From Pseudocercospora fijiensis CIRAD86 (lineage: Eukaryota; Ascomycota; Dothideomycetes; Mycosphaerellales; Mycosphaerellaceae), in contig NW_006921532.1 in assembly GCF_000340215.1 (NCBI RefSeq), positions 6,972,550-7,036,549 on the forward strand: a stretch of 64,000 bases of DNA, written 5' to 3'. The first letter of the stretch is position 1; every line of letters begins with the position of its first letter. Below, piece after piece: positions 8,900 to 19,339 of this stretch. Under the pieces are notes generated by a model. It made no database searches. It saw nothing but the letters and a program-made list of their open reading frames with translations, and was not told the origin of the DNA. The translations under genes and the position numbers were made by a program.

Positions 8900-11455
8900 T
8901 CAATCATCGCCATTAAGTACCATCTCGGCAGCACCGAAAGCAGTCGTCTCAGCTTGTGCCTCGGCTTTCTTCCGGCGGAACTCTTCGAGATAAGCAGCTG
9001 CCTGATCACCAGCGATCTCGTTGTAGGTGGTGCCCTTGCCAACACTTCCGCTCTTCTTCCGCCTTGGATTCACGTCCTTAGCAGCTCCCAGGGTAGGGAA
9101 AGCTCCTTGGTCGTCTGTATCTAGGGGCTTCGGCTTCGGTCTTGGTTGCTGACCTTGCGATCGCTGGCGTTTTTGATTATTGGTATTCCGCGGTTGCCCA
9201 CTATGCTGTTGTGCATTCGATAGTTTCTTCTTGAGAATTTCCTGCTCTTGCGGCCCACCGAATTGCTCTGGCGCTCCATCTTTGATGCCAAGAATCTCGT
9301 TGTTGCGCTTCGCAATGTCCCGCTGCATGGCTAGCTCTTCCTGGCCGTCTTCAATCAGCTTGTCGCAAAGTTCACCAAGGTTGACGATGGAATTTCCGTT
9401 TCCGACGGCGAGAAGAATTCTGAATGCGCGTCGAAATTCATCCCTGATCGCAACAATGCCGTTGTGCGTAACAGTCCGAGCAACATTGTGATCGAGCTCG
9501 AAAGGATCTTCGATGCAAAACAGATAGCGATGCTGAATCTTCTTGCCTTCGCCCTCTTCAGTCGTGGCCTTGACCCAGCCTTTGGCGTCCTTCGTGAGGA
9601 TACCGCCTGGAGTACGCAAGGAGAGTACTTGCTGAGTCCATCGGAACTGTGGGCCATTACCCATGGATGAGTAATACTGTAAAAAACCTGCCAGCAGCGA
9701 GCCAAGGCTCTCTTTATTCGAGCTCATCTGGCCCATTTGCAGAGCTTGTTCAATCTCGTCTTCGTTGCGCCAAAAGTCGACCACCCATCCATCTACCTCT
9801 GCACGTGTAGCACCCGGTGGTGTGCATGCAGCGTGTGGTCGCCAAGGCATTTGCAAGTTTGGCAAGACCGGAGGCTGCACCACATTCATGAGATAATGCA
9901 ACACCATCAGCACATAGCCGTAGCTGGAGAGAGTGCCAGAATATGAACTGTTGATCTTTCTGCCTTTTGCCCACGATTTCACGAACAGCACCATCGGCCG
10001 CACTCGCGGATCGCACTTGGAATAGCATCGAAGCATCTGGGTGTTGTGCAGTCCGAGTGGGTTGAAAAAGTTGATGTCGCACTGAATACCGACGCCGTCT
10101 TTCGGGAAATCGAGTGGACCGGCCTTACGCTCTCTCGTCCAAGTCTTTGGAGCATCGCGCTTCGAATTTTGCCCGGTAGCAGCGCCATTTGTGGTAACGG
10201 TGTCGCGTTTTGACTGCGTATCTGTCGTCTCGACCGTGGCCTTTTCCACGGCGGCATCAGATGTAGCTTTCTCAGCGACGGCTTCTGTGGATGCGATTGC
10301 AACATCCCCAGAAGTGACAGCCTCTGCTGCAGCGGCGACATCGTCTTCTGCCGTTTCGTCTTCTTCTCGGTGTAGATGAGGATACTTGGTCTCATTAGGA
10401 AGAGAGTCCCACCTCTCACGTTCAGCGCGCAACTTGTCGAGAAGACAGTCACCAGGGTGCTGACAGATTTTGATGATCGGCACTCGGGTTCTTGTGAGGA
10501 GTCTCGCGCCAAAGCCCACCCTGAGAAGCTCCTGCTCTAGAACTCGAGGCAAGTCGTCGGCGAGTAAAGAAAAGCAGGCATTTTTTTCGGCTTGTCCTTC
10601 AACCACGATAACCAGATCCATGTCCGAGCCGGCGCTTGCAAATCCCGATTCGAAGCTACCAAAGCATTGCAATGATACTCTCGGTAGACTTGGATTTGCC
10701 TCGCACACTCGATGACAGACGTGTTCAAGAGCGATGCGGAAAGAGCTTTTGTCATCTCGTTCGGCCTGGCTCATGTCGACAGTGGAGATCTCACGAGCTG
10801 CTAAGTCGTCCAAGTATTCAGCTTGCCGTTGGCGAACGACATCTCGACTTACAGGAGGATGGTGTGCTGTCCGAGCGTTGGGATTGTACAGGTTGCGATT
10901 CGTGGGTGGAGGTCTTCCATGGCCTTGGTGAGATGCGCCTCGTTGGAAAGCTTCTGGATCGAGGTGAATCTGCTGACTGCGCTGCTGTCGAAAAGAGCCG
11001 CCACCGCGCTGACCGCCGCCCCGGAAGCCACCTCGACCTTGTTGAGGACCTGGTGGCGGAGCGCCAGCGGCATATTGACGAGAGTGGGGGACAGGATGAT
11101 GGGATTGGTGGTGGTGATGCGGAGCCTGAGGCGGAGCGTGATTGTGCACGTGTGGCGGCAGGAATCGTGGCAATTGCTGTGTTGGGAAGCGCGGCGGCGT
11201 CGGGGGTGGCAAGGCTTGCCTGTGAGGAGACGCTGGACTGGGGGAGTCACTGGCGCTCCATGGCTGAGCGTATGGAGATGGAGGCTCAGAGGTGGGGAGC
11301 GGGCGTGGATTCGATGGAGGCGGCAGCGATGGCGGTCCCAGTCTTGAGGCCAAGGAGGAGTCGTCGGGCACGGAGCCATTGAGGAGAATCATGCGCCTAA
11401 GACGATCCTCCAGGCTGGCGGCATCTGGCTGTGCGTGGTTGTCCATGTTGGCCAC
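8900..11455 (-). CDS. Cid1-family non-canonical poly(A)/poly(U) polymerase
   Basis: Intronless, 851 aa. The N-terminal 200 residues are disordered: Pro/Ser-rich, His-rich (APHHHHQSHHPVPH) and RGG-like (GRGGFRGGGQRGGGSF), which suggests RNA binding. The nucleotidyltransferase core follows: FGSFESGFASAGSDMDLVI (about 265-283) gives the GS and DxD metal ligands, and GIQCDINFFNPLGLHNTQML (about 456-475) the third Asp. FVKSWAKGRKI and LSSYGYVLMVLHYL (about 509-522) belong to the PAP-associated region. Between the second and third Asp lies an insert of about 80 residues rich in Ala, Glu and Thr (about 363-445), unusual for this family. Cid1/Trf-type enzymes add A or U tails to RNA in nuclear surveillance or cytoplasmic turnover; which applies here cannot be read from sequence. 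Divergent from the TFIIF gene. Confidence 0.88.
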   Translation of the reverse strand: MANMDNHAQPDAASLEDRLRRMILLNGSVPDDSSLASRLGPPSLPPPSNPRPLPTSEPPSPYAQPWSASDSPSPASPHRQALPPPTPPRFPTQQLPRFLPPHVHNHAPPQAPHHHHQSHHPVPHSRQYAAGAPPPGPQQGRGGFRGGGQRGGGSFRQQRSQQIHLDPEAFQRGASHQGHGRPPPTNRNLYNPNARTAHHPPVSRDVVRQRQAEYLDDLAAREISTVDMSQAERDDKSSFRIALEHVCHRVCEANPSLPRVSLQCFGSFESGFASAGSDMDLVIVVEGQAEKNACFSLLADDLPRVLEQELLRVGFGARLLTRTRVPIIKICQHPGDCLLDKLRAERERWDSLPNETKYPHLHREEDETAEDDVAAAAEAVTSGDVAIASTEAVAEKATSDAAVEKATVETTDTQSKRDTVTTNGAATGQNSKRDAPKTWTRERKAGPLDFPKDGVGIQCDINFFNPLGLHNTQMLRCYSKCDPRVRPMVLFVKSWAKGRKINSSYSGTLSSYGYVLMVLHYLMNVVQPPVLPNLQMPWRPHAACTPPGATRAEVDGWVVDFWRNEDEIEQALQMGQMSSNKESLGSLLAGFLQYYSSMGNGPQFRWTQQVLSLRTPGGILTKDAKGWVKATTEEGEGKKIQHRYLFCIEDPFELDHNVARTVTHNGIVAIRDEFRRAFRILLAVGNGNSIVNLGELCDKLIEDGQEELAMQRDIAKRNNEILGIKDGAPEQFGGPQEQEILKKKLSNAQQHSGQPRNTNNQKRQRSQGQQPRPKPKPLDTDDQGAFPTLGAAKDVNPRRKKSGSVGKGTTYNEIAGDQAAAYLEEFRRKKAEAQAETTAFGAAEMVLNGDD

Positions 11456-11989
11456 TTTGCGATGGCTCGCGTGCTGCCAAGGACCTTCAGATGAGATCGA
11501 TCGAGTCTAAAACCCCATGGCGATGCCTGCCGCTGCAGTGGCGCATCCACAGGGGCGTGAACGAAAGGAAGAGAAGGAAACAGACTCCTTAACGCCCGCA
11601 GTCCCGTGATGCAGCCCTGTCGCAGCCTGCGCCCATCGAAATATCGTCCAGGTGAAGGTGTTGTCGCTTCGCGAACCGGAGCAAGCAGTGATTGTTCGGC
11701 AGGCGCCTGTCCCGGACCGAGCCGATACATCCCTGCAACCTTCCCTGGCTGGCACGAGCGTGGTTGCTGCACGTCAAGTTGCTTGTTGCGTGCCTGCCTT
11801 ACCTTGCCTTGCACCTGCGACCTCTTTGACATTCCGCACTCAACCCTCCCCTCCGCTCCGCTCCGCCCTCCATTGTGTCGACAAAGAGACGGCGCTCGCG
11901 GTCGACACTTCCGCTGCTACCCTCCACCACACGCAATACCGCACCACCAAGCAGTCGGCATTGCGACGGAGCATACACCCCAGCATACC
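11456..11989. promoter_or_regulatory. Divergent promoter region, Cid1-like gene / TFIIF-alpha
   Basis: 534 bp between two head-to-head start codons. The plus-strand frame is open upstream of the TFIIF start back to 11606, but the extra 128 residues are Cys/Pro/Arg-rich, lack conservation and precede the family N-terminus. The region is C/T-rich on the TFIIF side, as is common for fungal promoters. Confidence 0.5.
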
Positions 11990-14063
11990 ATGAGCGCGTC
12001 GCCCGCTCGCCCACCCTCGGGCCCAAACTCGGTGACACCCACGACCGGCGGACCACCTGCACCAGCGCGCAAGAAGCCCGCCGTCGACATCTTCCACAAG
12101 AAGAAGAAGCCTGCTGTCCGTCGCCCGCTTCAGCCCGGCCAGCGAGTCGTGCCTCCCTCCACTCAGAACAATGGCCCGCCCCTGCACTCCTTCCAGCAGC
12201 CTATCAATGGCACCGTTCGAAATGTCAACCCTACCGTCCCTGCCGCCGCCCCCTCTAAGGAGCCAGAGGAAGGCACCTACTCCGAATTTCCAATCGTCAT
12301 CAGCAAGAGACAGCTAGAGGCCGGTCTGCGCTTCCATGCGATGAAGCTACAGAGTCGCATCGATGATGGCGAGCCGGTCACGGTTAATCCCTATGACGAG
12401 CACCAATTCACGCGACCCTTGCGGCTTCATCGTCGCTTTCCCGGCGACAAACCGGAGGCCGCTGATCAGTCGGATGCTGCTTCCGGCGTGGATGACAAGG
12501 AGCGTGAGCTGAACAATGCGCGGAGAGCAGAGCGCCAAGCGGAGCGCGAAGAGAATCAGAAGCTCATCGCACCGACGGGAGGCGATCCGAGCAAGCAGAT
12601 CAAGAAGAAACAGCAGAAGAAGGTGGAGGAAGGCAGGGATGAGAGCGATCCGAAGCGTCAAAAGCGGTCAAAGCTGCGCTATGAAGAAGCGCGGCCATGG
12701 CATCTTGAAGACTTCGAAAGCAAGAATGTCTGGGTCGGTAGCTATGAACAAGCACTCTCCGAGCGCAGCATCATGCTCGAGGTTAAGGATGACGGCACTT
12801 TCGGCATGGTGCCCATCGAGAAATGGTACAGATTCCAGCAAGCGAACCGAGTGAACACCATCCCCAGCGATGATGTTGACAAAATGATGGCAAAGAGAAT
12901 CCAGCCTTCGCGTTGGGCCATGAAGACGCATGCCGTCACGGACGAGGCTGCCAGGGAAGCTCACATGAAGAAGATGGCCATGCGCCGTGCGAAGAGAGAA
13001 GACGAGGACGTAGCGCGAAGAAGCAAGGACGATGGTGAATTCGACGCTGATCGCGACATGCTTGACGTGGAGATGGGTGACCTGAACGAATTCCAGGACG
13101 ATGACGAAGGTGTCCTGTTCCAAATCGAGGATGATGATGATGCGAAGGAGCTTGAGATGCGTCTTTTCCTGGAGATGCGTGATGCTGGTCTTGGCGGTAC
13201 TGGTGTCAAGGACGAGGCACTGGATGTCGAAGGCCAACTAAGGAAGGAGCAATTAGAGAAACTGGAAGAGCGGAAGAAGCAGAAGCGCATGCGCCGGCAA
13301 CTACGAAAGCGCGAACATCAGGGCCAGTATAGCGATTCGGACGATAGTGACGACCCTTACGCCGACTCCAGCGATAGTATGGATTCCGAGGATGAGCGCG
13401 AAGAAGAGCGCAAGAAGGAAGAGGCAAAGAAGGCTGCGCAAGTCAATGGCGACAAATCTGGCGCCTCTACCAAGGGCACCAACACACCTACCGGCCGACC
13501 AGAAAAGCGTGATCCTTCCCGGCTCGGTGCCTCACTCAAGCGACCAGGCTCTCCTGACGTCTCGGATCTTAGTGGGAACGAGTCGAGCAGGAAGAAGGTC
13601 AAGAGCCTCAACGGCAAGCCCATGGCTGCCAGCTCTGGAGCTGCGCGCTCCCTATCTCGTAAGTCACTCCGCTAACCTTATAGCTTGTTCCTGTCAGAGG
13701 ATTCTGCTGACTATAGAAGTAGCCGATGCGTCGAAGAAAGGCGCTGGCTCCGGCAGTGACACCGACACTTCCCGCAAGGGTCGCTCAGGTGCTCCCAAGA
13801 TCAAACTCAAGAATTCTCCGGCCGCCACTCCGAGTGCTTCTCGTGCCGCATCGCCCGCTCGCTCCCCATTAAGCAGCACAGGCTTCCCTACAATCGACGA
13901 AGTCAAAGCTGCGATCCCCATCGAAGGCATTGACATCAAAAGTCTCGTGCAATTATTCAAGTTACGCGTTGCCGGCAAGACGGCGGACTTCATCAAAATG
14001 GTCAAATTGGCTGGAAAGCAGAGTACCGATCCGGCTTCGAAGGGTAAAATTGTACCAAAGTGA
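11990..14063 (+). CDS. TFG1: Transcription initiation factor TFIIF subunit alpha (RAP74/Tfg1)
   Basis: Two exons (11990-13658, 13717-14063) joined across a 58-bp intron (gtaagt...ctatag, branch ctgac), giving 671 aa; yeast Tfg1 is 735. The N-terminal dimerisation region spans roughly residues 95-320 (TYSEFPIVISKRQLEAGLRF, RPWHLEDFESKNVWVGSYEQ, PIEKWYRFQQANR). The middle is a long charged linker with acidic runs and a basic coiled segment (QLEKLEERKKQKRMRRQLRK). The last 65 residues form the RAP74 winged helix (GFPTIDEVKAAIPIEGIDI, LFKLRVAGKTADFIKMV), which binds the CTD phosphatase Fcp1. TFIIF escorts RNA polymerase II into the pre-initiation complex in the nucleus (family knowledge). Without splicing the frame stops 15 bases into the intron and the winged helix is lost, which supports the intron. 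Confidence 0.94.
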
Positions 14064-14701
14064 GGAGCAGACGCGGTTCTCCTCACATATCATTGATTCC
14101 ACACTTAGATACCCTATAGAATGGCATGGCGCTCTGCTTGGAAATGACTCGTATGCACTTCATGTTATCTCCCAAGCTTTCTGCGGTGGTGGCGAGGCCG
14201 AGTGGTCAACGATTGATCTCCTTGATCACTGTGTCCAACCTCATACCTCAAAAGAAGTAAAAGTCTACTGTACCCGACTTCTCGGCGGATCTTGTGCTCT
14301 CACGTAGTGGTTATGCGGTGGAGGTCTCAGATGTACCGTGCACTTGGCATCACGGCCACGGATATCTTGCTTGACGCGCTGTCTACTTGGTATCTTCCAC
14401 TGTCCTCTTACTATGAAAAACGCTTCTACCCCTTCAGCTTATTGAAAGACAAAGACTCAAATTCGGGCTAAGACAATAATGTGTCGTTGTACATCATCCA
14501 CGTGATCCCCCCTACGTTGACCCCTGCTACTACCGTTGAGTATCCATCCCACTTATCATCACCGAATCATGCCCTCCTCCGCAGTCCTTCTATAAGTCTT
14601 AATCTAGGCTTTCTAGCTGAGTTTCAGAGGCCTGCTGCAAGTTCGTCGCGCTTGGCATAGATCTAGGTCGGAACTCCCAGGCCAGATACATTGGGCTCGG
14701 C
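14064..14701. other. Intergenic region between TFIIF-alpha and the permease
   Basis: 638 bp with no supported gene. A Ser/Leu tRNA-like A-box string at about 14191 has no matching B box. The last 200 bp presumably carry the permease promoter, where nitrogen or sulphur control could act, but no specific site is called. Confidence 0.45.
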
Positions 14702-16409
14702 ATGGTCTTCTCGAGACATTCATCGGCTTCTCGATCGCATGGCTCAAGACAATCACTGATTCCGCCAACATCGGAAGAGGACATCGTACTGCAAGATGGA
14801 GCATCCGTCGTCGAGTCCGAACAGCTCGATGACCAGATAACCGATCAACCAGGCCTGGGCCGTCATCTTGGACTGTTCTCGACCATACTTCTCGTGGTAA
14901 ATCGAATCATCGGCACAGGCATATACTCTACCCCTGGGGCCATCACTGCAGGCGTGGGGAGTGTTGGTGCATCACTCATACTCTGGACCTTGGGACTTCT
15001 CATCGCTTTCGCTGGACTTATGGTATGGGTCGAGTTGGGCTGCATGATACCTCGCTCGGGAGGAGAGAAGGTCTACCTTGAAGCTGCCTATAAACGCCCC
15101 AAACTCTTGGCAACGACCGTCTTTGCCTTTCAAGCCATTTTGCTTGGCTTCTCTGGTATGTTCCGTGGTGAATACGCGGAAGGCTGATACTGATCTCGGC
15201 TTTTCAGCGAATGGCTGTATCATATTTGCACAATACAGTCTCATTGCCGCCGGCCACTCGGCCACTGACTCTGAGAAACGAGGCATCGCAATTGCTGTCA
15301 TCAGCTTCATTACTGCTCTGCACATCTTTTTCCCAATGTGGGGTGTCCGGGGCATGAACATCGTCAGTAGCGTCAAAGTCATCACGCTCATCTCGATTGT
15401 TGTCACAGGCTGCATAGTGCTTGCAGGCGGAGTATCATCGATCGAGGACCCTCACGCAAGTTTCCGACATGCGTTTCGAGGCACAAGCCGTAGCAGCCAC
15501 CAGTGGGCGACTGCTTTGTAAGTCGGGCCCGTTGCGTTGGAGAAATATTATCTGCGTGACTGCTGACGATCATCTAGATTCAAGGTTCTCAGCTCATACC
15601 AGGGCTGGTCGACTGCAGCCTACGTTGCCAATGAGATCAAGCACCCTGTGCGCACTCTCAAAATTGCAGGACCAGCTGGATTGGGCATTTGCGGCGCTTG
15701 TTTCCTTTTTGTCAACATTTCCTACTTTGCTGCAGCGACTCCTGAAGAGATTGCAAACAGTCGGAATACTGTCGCCTCGCTCTTCATGAAGAAAGTCTTT
15801 GGTGACGCTGCCCAGAGAGTATTGAGCGCGCTTATCGCCATCTCAGCCTTTGGTAATGTAATGACCGTCACCTTTGCTCAAGCTCGAGTAAACCAGGAGC
15901 TAGCCAAGGAAGGTGTCATTCCTTACTCCCGGTTCTGGGCATCAGACTGGCCATTCGGATCACCCTCGGCTGGCATCCTCTTGCACTTCATACCCAGCTT
16001 CTTGGTCATCGTCGCGATTCCGTTTGGAGATGCGTATAACTTCATCCTGGACCTCGAGGGATATCCATTGAGCATCATCAATCTCTTTGTAGTCGTTGGA
16101 TTCTTCTGGCTTCGGTATGCATGTTCGGACGCAGAGATCCCACGACCATTTCGCTGCTGGTGGCCGATAGCAGCGTTGTTCCTCTGCGCACAGGTGTTCT
16201 TAATACTGGCGCCTTTCTTACCTCCGCAGGATGGGAAAGGCGACACAAGTCTTCCATACTGGCTCTACCCAGTGGTCGGCATTATGATTCTTGTATCTGG
16301 CGCGATATACTGGGCTGTTCGATACAGACTTCTCCCCGCGATCAGCAAATATAATCTGGGCCGGGACAAACATCGCTACGAGAGACTGCAGAGCTCTAAC
16401 GAAGGATGA
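14702..16409 (+). CDS. Amino-acid permease, L-type/methionine permease (Mup1-like)
   Basis: Three exons: 14702-15155, 15208-15517 and 15578-16409, with introns of 52 bp (gtatgt...tttcag) and 60 bp (gtaagt...tctag, branch ctgac), giving 531 aa. After a cytosolic tail of about 55 residues rich in Ser and Glu/Asp, the first membrane helix holds LFSTILLVVNRIIGTGIYST, with the APC-superfamily unwound-helix GTGI motif. PRSGGEKVYLEAAY matches the LAT/Mup1 signature after helix 3. Later conserved parts are YQGWSTAAYVANEIKHP and SAFGNVMTVTFAQARVNQELAKEGVIPYSRF. About 12 hydrophobic helices can be counted. It should import methionine or a related neutral amino acid across the plasma membrane; the exact substrate is inferred from family. 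It is the last intact gene before the broken-gene belt. Confidence 0.9.
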
Positions 16410-16556
16410 ATTATACCTCGTATCAGATCACAGATATGTGCCAAGACCCAAAGATCTGCAGCTACCGCAGCTTTTTGTCGCTCTCGAAATCCTCCTTGAC
16501 TCGACCATAGAGCGCATCGTCAATGTCCCAGCCGGTCATTGCCAATCCCTTCCCAG

Positions 16557-17517
16557 CTACCAGCGTTCTCTCTCATAGGCCACCACGCCTCCCGCTGCTC
16601 TAGTGAATCCTGGCGTATGATTCTTCGACCCATCGTCTACAGGAATGCCAATAACCCCATGAAGAGCAGGTATCACGTACGAGACATCGCCTTGGTCCGT
16701 TGCAGCAGCTACATAGCCTTGGGATTTGAGGATCTCGATGCCTCCCACATGCATATGCTGCTGGAAAGATTCACACAGGGACTCATTGATACACAAGTCA
16801 GCGTAGCCGGTCTTCTCCTCAACTTCCAATTTGCAACCAGTGGCAAGCGCACCAGCCTCCATACACCGACGGACTTTGGCTCCGAGAGCCTTTGCTCCTC
16901 TGATAGTGGTACTTCTGGAGGGCCGTGAGGGCCGCAATAGCATTGTCATTAGCCTTTGGTGCTTCAACAATTGATCCATGAATCCTCTCCACAGGCAAGA
17001 TCTGTTGCCTTAACATCGAAACGTTTACGTAAGCGGAGACCAAAGCATCCAGTGCGTTGACGCCTTCCCAAGGTGAGGCACCGGCATGGGCACGAACTCC
17101 GTGATCCGTGCCTTGCGAGGTATGAGATGCGACAGACCTGAATCCTGCCGTTCCAAGCATGCCTTTATCGGTGTACTCGGCGTCTGACATGGGATGGCTA
17201 TGTCACCATCAGTTTTCGGTCCGCTTCGTCAGCAGCGCAGAGTGACCTTGAATCCGAGTTCTTCTAGGAGGTTTGAGTTGGCATCATGTGCTTTGTACTC
17301 CTTATATGCGACCTCGGGATTTTCGTGGATCTGAAACTATGGTGAGGGTGACAAATTTCGTTAAGATTTCATGCGTACTGCCGTATGTGTTCAGGTCTCG
17401 CAGCTTATTTTCGAGACTGGAAATGTATTCGTCTACCGCTTGCCGCACAATAGCATTTGATGAAATTTTTTGACCGCGACTCGTTGTCGCAGTGGTCGAG
17501 TCGCTAGGATTTTCCAT
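16557..17517 (-). pseudogene. M20 family amidohydrolase (M20D2-like), degraded
   Basis: Minus-strand fragments of an M20 peptidase/amidohydrolase. The start is near 17517 (AVDEYISSLENKLRDLN). A likely intron follows, ending ttcag near 17333, then IHENPEVAYKEYKAHD and LLEELGFKVT in another frame. The catalytic metal-binding block expected next (HACGHN type) is missing. Reading resumes at about 17180 with GMLGTAGFRSVASHTS and AHAGASPWEGVNALDALVSA (dimerisation domain). After NDNAIAALTALQKYH the frame shifts and continues as EAGALATGCKLEVEE, LCINESLCESF and SQGYVAAATDQGDVSYVIPA to 16557. Deletion of the metal site plus frameshifts makes it non-functional. Intact relatives hydrolyse aminoacyl or acyl amide bonds. 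The frame assignment is mine and approximate. Confidence 0.75.
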
Positions 17518-17717
17518 TGCCGCATGGACGGAGCTGGAATCGATGAAAATGCTTCAGGCTGGAGTCGTGTCGACAATGCAAACAGGAAATCCGATGCTTC
17601 TGGAGCATTCGCATGGCCTATGTGGCCTTACATAAGCGCAGAACGCTGCACTGCATCTTCTTGGCCCGGCTCAGACCACTCCCTGCTGCCAACGAGGTGA
17701 GACTTGTTCAGCTTGTA
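17518..17717. other. Spacer between two broken genes
   Basis: 200 bp with no recognisable coding match. It could hold the former M20 promoter and the lost C-terminal part of the MFS gene. Confidence 0.35.
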
Positions 17718-18425
17718 TTAGCAATCGGACTGATAGGTACAGAATGCCGCAATTCTCGAGAAAGCCACAGGACGAGTGTGACTTACCAAAGACTGTGCAA
17801 CCATACCCAGAACATTAGTCAAGTACACTCTCACCACGACAGAATTAGATAGCAGTCTGCGTGACAGCATCGGCTGGGGAGCAATGAAGCGTTCCACTAA
17901 GTAAAGCAGCATCCCAGAGACGATACAGAGTCCGAGCGTCAGCGTTACGCGAGTGTCGTGAATAGTGTGTCCATCACCGAGAAAGACCATTGAGAGCAGT
18001 CCGAGTGTGATGGTACTGACCAATAGAAGAGCGCCCCCGAAATCGACATGTCGGAGGACGGTCGAGATTCGATGATCTCCAGTCGCTCCAACTTTTGTGG
18101 TGCCGGCCACCGCATCGCTATTGTCGTCAGGAGGCAGAAACGCCGGTAGCGATGGTATGAGCATCGCACATGCCGCGGCGGCCAGCAGTAATATGGGTGT
18201 CTGCGCAATGAAGACCGTTCTCCAACCCATTCTTTCGACCAAGAATCCACCTACAGGCCCTCCAAGCAAGCGACCCGAAGCCATAGCAGCTTGATTGTAG
18301 CTTCGATATGAAGCGAGATCCTTCAGACCAACAAGATCACTGATAATCAAATTTACCAGGCCGATGAGCCCAGATCCTCCTACTCCCGCCAGCACTCTGC
18401 CTATAATGAAGATTCGATGTCGCCG
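17718..18425 (-). pseudogene. MFS transporter fragment (DHA2/vacuolar-basic-amino-acid type)
   Basis: About 235 codons on the minus strand. The first recognisable piece is IFIIGRVLAGVGGSGLIG, the G-rich TM4 signature. It is followed by RSYNQAAMASGRLLGGPVGG and FLVERMGWRTVFIAQTPILL, the motif-C/TM5-6 region of 14-TM MFS exporters. After a loop come HVDFGGALLLVSTITLGLL and two more helices. The sequence then stops with MVAQSL next to a good donor (gtaagt), and nothing downstream continues the transporter. The N-terminal three helices are also absent, although an acceptor-like cag precedes the fragment. Both ends are lost, so I call it a truncated pseudogene. An alternative is a gene with distant unrecognised exons. 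Confidence 0.7.
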
Positions 18426-19015
18426 GAACTGCCTAGTCTCCGTTCAGAGCGTGCATATTATTATCCGGTAGAGCATCTCGGATAGATGATTATCAAAGTT
18501 TCTACACCGCATATCAGCCATGGAAAGCTTTTTACATAGTTCTGGAATCAATCAGCCACTGTGAGCATCTCAACTTAAGCGCAAGAGCCAGCTCTCATCC
18601 CAAGTCCGTAAGCCATGAAAAAGGTAAAGAGGTTGCCAAGACCATTTCCAGCTGCAACAGCCTGTTGCGGTAGGAGGCTTCGAAGGCGCAAGCAGATCTC
18701 AACGGCCGCATTGGCTGCAACAAGAGCAGTGCATTGGCGCATCACGTGCCGCGTTCCTGGCATCCGATCAACGCTGCACTCTTCTCGCTGTGAGCTTGTA
18801 GATCTGTACAGCGGTCTTGAAAACTGTGTTGTGTTGCGCAAAAGCCACAGCAATATCAGGATCCACAATCATTACAGATTCTGCGAGGCGGGCGATAGAT
18901 CTCGCGCAATGGTATATTGTTGTTCTCAACCGTCTCTTCCTGCAACCACTGCGCCGACCTCCTTTCCATCTCCTTTTCAAGCCCAGCAGGCATTTCCAGT
19001 CAAAGACATCGATGT
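18426..19015 (-). other. Unrecognised coding-like remnant
   Basis: Two overlapping minus-strand frames look protein-like: one at 18768-18980 (SIARLAESVMIVDPDIAVAF, then AQHNTVFKTAVQIY) and one at 18575-18868 (HVMRQCTALVAANAAVEI). They could be pieces of one gene joined across a frameshift. I do not recognise the family. Given the neighbouring broken genes, a pseudogene is more likely than two small real proteins. Confidence 0.35.
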
Positions 19016-19339
19016 CTGAGCTCTTGGTACGCGATTATAGGGGATTGCTTTCTAAGCTGCAGTTACATTCGCGGATTCGAGTCTGTAGGATGTTGTAGGA
19101 GGCCTCGTGCGTATATCGTACAGGATGAACAAATGGTCGTAGAAGTGTACCAATGTGCAATAGCAGTGTAAGGTCCGCGGAGGTTCGTGTGGTGGCGATG
19201 ATCAAATCTGCCTAGATAGGGAGGCCCATACATACTAGAGGCTCAATGCGGGGTTTCTTATACCTCTTACCGCTATTACTACCTAATTCTTCGTGTTTGA
19301 CCTTCTACGACTCGCAATATACTCGCTATTAACTCGTAG

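Noticed and set aside
11606..11989. 128-residue N-terminal extension of TFIIF-alpha
   Set aside because: Low-quality Cys/Pro/Arg text upstream of the family N-terminus; more likely 5' UTR and promoter.
14188..14260. Possible tRNA (GGCGAGGCCGAGTGGTCAAC resembles a Ser/Leu tRNA D-arm)
   Set aside because: No GGTTCRANYCC B box or acceptor-stem pairing downstream.
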